From Chloroflexota bacterium (GTDB lineage Bacteria > Chloroflexota > Limnocylindria > P2-11E), in contig VBGS01000051.1 of assembly GCA_005889445.1 (NCBI GenBank), positions 1 to 13,400 of the forward strand: DNA of 13,400 bases. Reading direction: 5' to 3'. Below are positions 12,848 to 13,400 of the stretch, in pieces. How positions within the stretch are numbered: position 1 is the first letter of the stretch; each line of letters begins with the position of its first letter. The notes under the pieces are model-generated. The model saw only the letters and a program-made list of their open reading frames with translations. It had not been told where the DNA came from and did no database searches. The translations under genes and the position numbers were made by a program.

Positions 12848-13400
12848 GTGGATATCCATCAGCTCCGCTCGTGGATCTTCGAGCTGTTCGAGTCGCTCGA
12901 GAACGAGCGTCAGTACATCGTGTACGACGATGCGCGAGGCAACCTGCTCATCGATGCGCCCCCCTTCAGTGACCGGGCGCTGCGGCTCGTGCGCGGCGCG
13001 GGACCGGCGTCGTTGCTCGTCGCGACCAACGCGGCGCGCGCCGCGGACGCCGATCGGTACCGTCAGGCGCTCGGCGTTCAGGTCGCGGTGCACGGCGAGG
13101 ACGCGGATGGGGTTCCTGGTGGGCCCGATCTCGTCATCACGGACGACGAGCTCATCCGGCCGGACGCTCGCGCGCTCCGCATTCGCGACGACGGCGAGGG
13201 CGCGACGGTCGTGCTGCTCCGTCGGAGCGGCGGAGTCCTGGTGTGCGGCGATCTCGACCTGCAGAGCGAGGCCGCCCGCGGGCTCCTCTCTCTAGAGTTC
13301 TCGGCGATCCTCTCGGCCCGGCGTCCGCCGATCTGGAACGCGGGGAAAGAAACGCTCATGCAGCTGCAGGCGGAGCTGCCCAAGCCGCAAAAGCGCTTTG
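12848..13400 (+). CDS. Partial gene: degenerate metallo-beta-lactamase-fold-like protein
   Basis: An open frame from GTG 12848 runs off the right edge with 184 complete codons and no stop. Codon use and the 9-base gap from the previous stop support it as the third gene of the operon. The layout resembles an MBL-fold hydrolase: a strand pair RQYIVYDDARGNLLIDAP (21-38), a helix, then LLVATNAARAADADRYRQAL (56-75) where the HxHxDH motif would lie, VHGEDAD (81-87), and GGVLVCGDLDL (128-138) where MBL proteins have their GDxL-type segment. The metal-binding His cluster is absent, so if the fold is right this is probably not a metallo-hydrolase. The C-terminal end is outside the window. The fold assignment is inference from pattern only. 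Confidence 0.5.
   Translation, partial: MDIHQLRSWIFELFESLENERQYIVYDDARGNLLIDAPPFSDRALRLVRGAGPASLLVATNAARAADADRYRQALGVQVAVHGEDADGVPGGPDLVITDDELIRPDARALRIRDDGEGATVVLLRRSGGVLVCGDLDLQSEAARGLLSLEFSAILSARRPPIWNAGKETLMQLQAELPKPQKRF

Overview
The window is a high-G+C bacterial chromosome segment (roughly two thirds G+C by eye) that looks like ordinary housekeeping and regulatory sequence. I see no phage, transposase, CRISPR array, tRNA or rRNA. Dense coding, gene-end overlaps of a few bases, weak Shine-Dalgarno signals and TANNNT boxes directly in front of several start codons suggest a soil or sediment lineage such as Chloroflexota or a relative that uses many leaderless mRNAs. That taxonomic guess is inference only. 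|| Layout. 1-772 (+): the 3' part of an unrecognised acidic protein built of near-identical 60-residue tandem repeats, frameshifted near 450-478 and closed by a strong hairpin terminator at 793-827. 826-1497 (-): a Crp/Fnr-type regulator. 1548-3434 (+): divergent from it, a cyclic-nucleotide-binding domain fused to an SLC13-like permease. 3431-3802 (-): a DUF1801 protein. 3885-4907 (+): a regulator with an N-terminal LuxR-type helix-turn-helix and two PAS domains. 4945-6034 (+): an M24 (Xaa-Pro peptidase type) gene broken by an internal deletion with frameshift. 6041-6901 (+): an EamA/DMT transporter, apparently starting at CTG. 6898-11447 (-): four co-oriented genes, in transcription order a rhodanese-E1 (MoeB/ThiF-like) fusion, a PDZ-less S41-type lipoprotein, an ECF-like sigma factor and a PDZ-containing S41 lipoprotein. 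11520-13400 (+): a likely operon of a DUF4149 membrane protein, an AlkZ-related winged-helix protein and a gene running off the window that resembles a metallo-beta-lactamase fold without its histidines. || How the genes work together. The most interesting unit is the minus-strand stretch at 6898-10215, where an ECF-type sigma factor is flanked by two S41-family lipoproteins. Both keep the nucleophile Ser but carry Cys exactly at the position of the catalytic Lys, 25 residues later. Both also share one other mature-domain Cys, next to a His. The sigma gene has a nested palindrome overlapping its candidate promoter, and no recognisable anti-sigma gene is present. The divergent Crp/CNB-transporter pair forms a second possible nucleotide-sensing unit.
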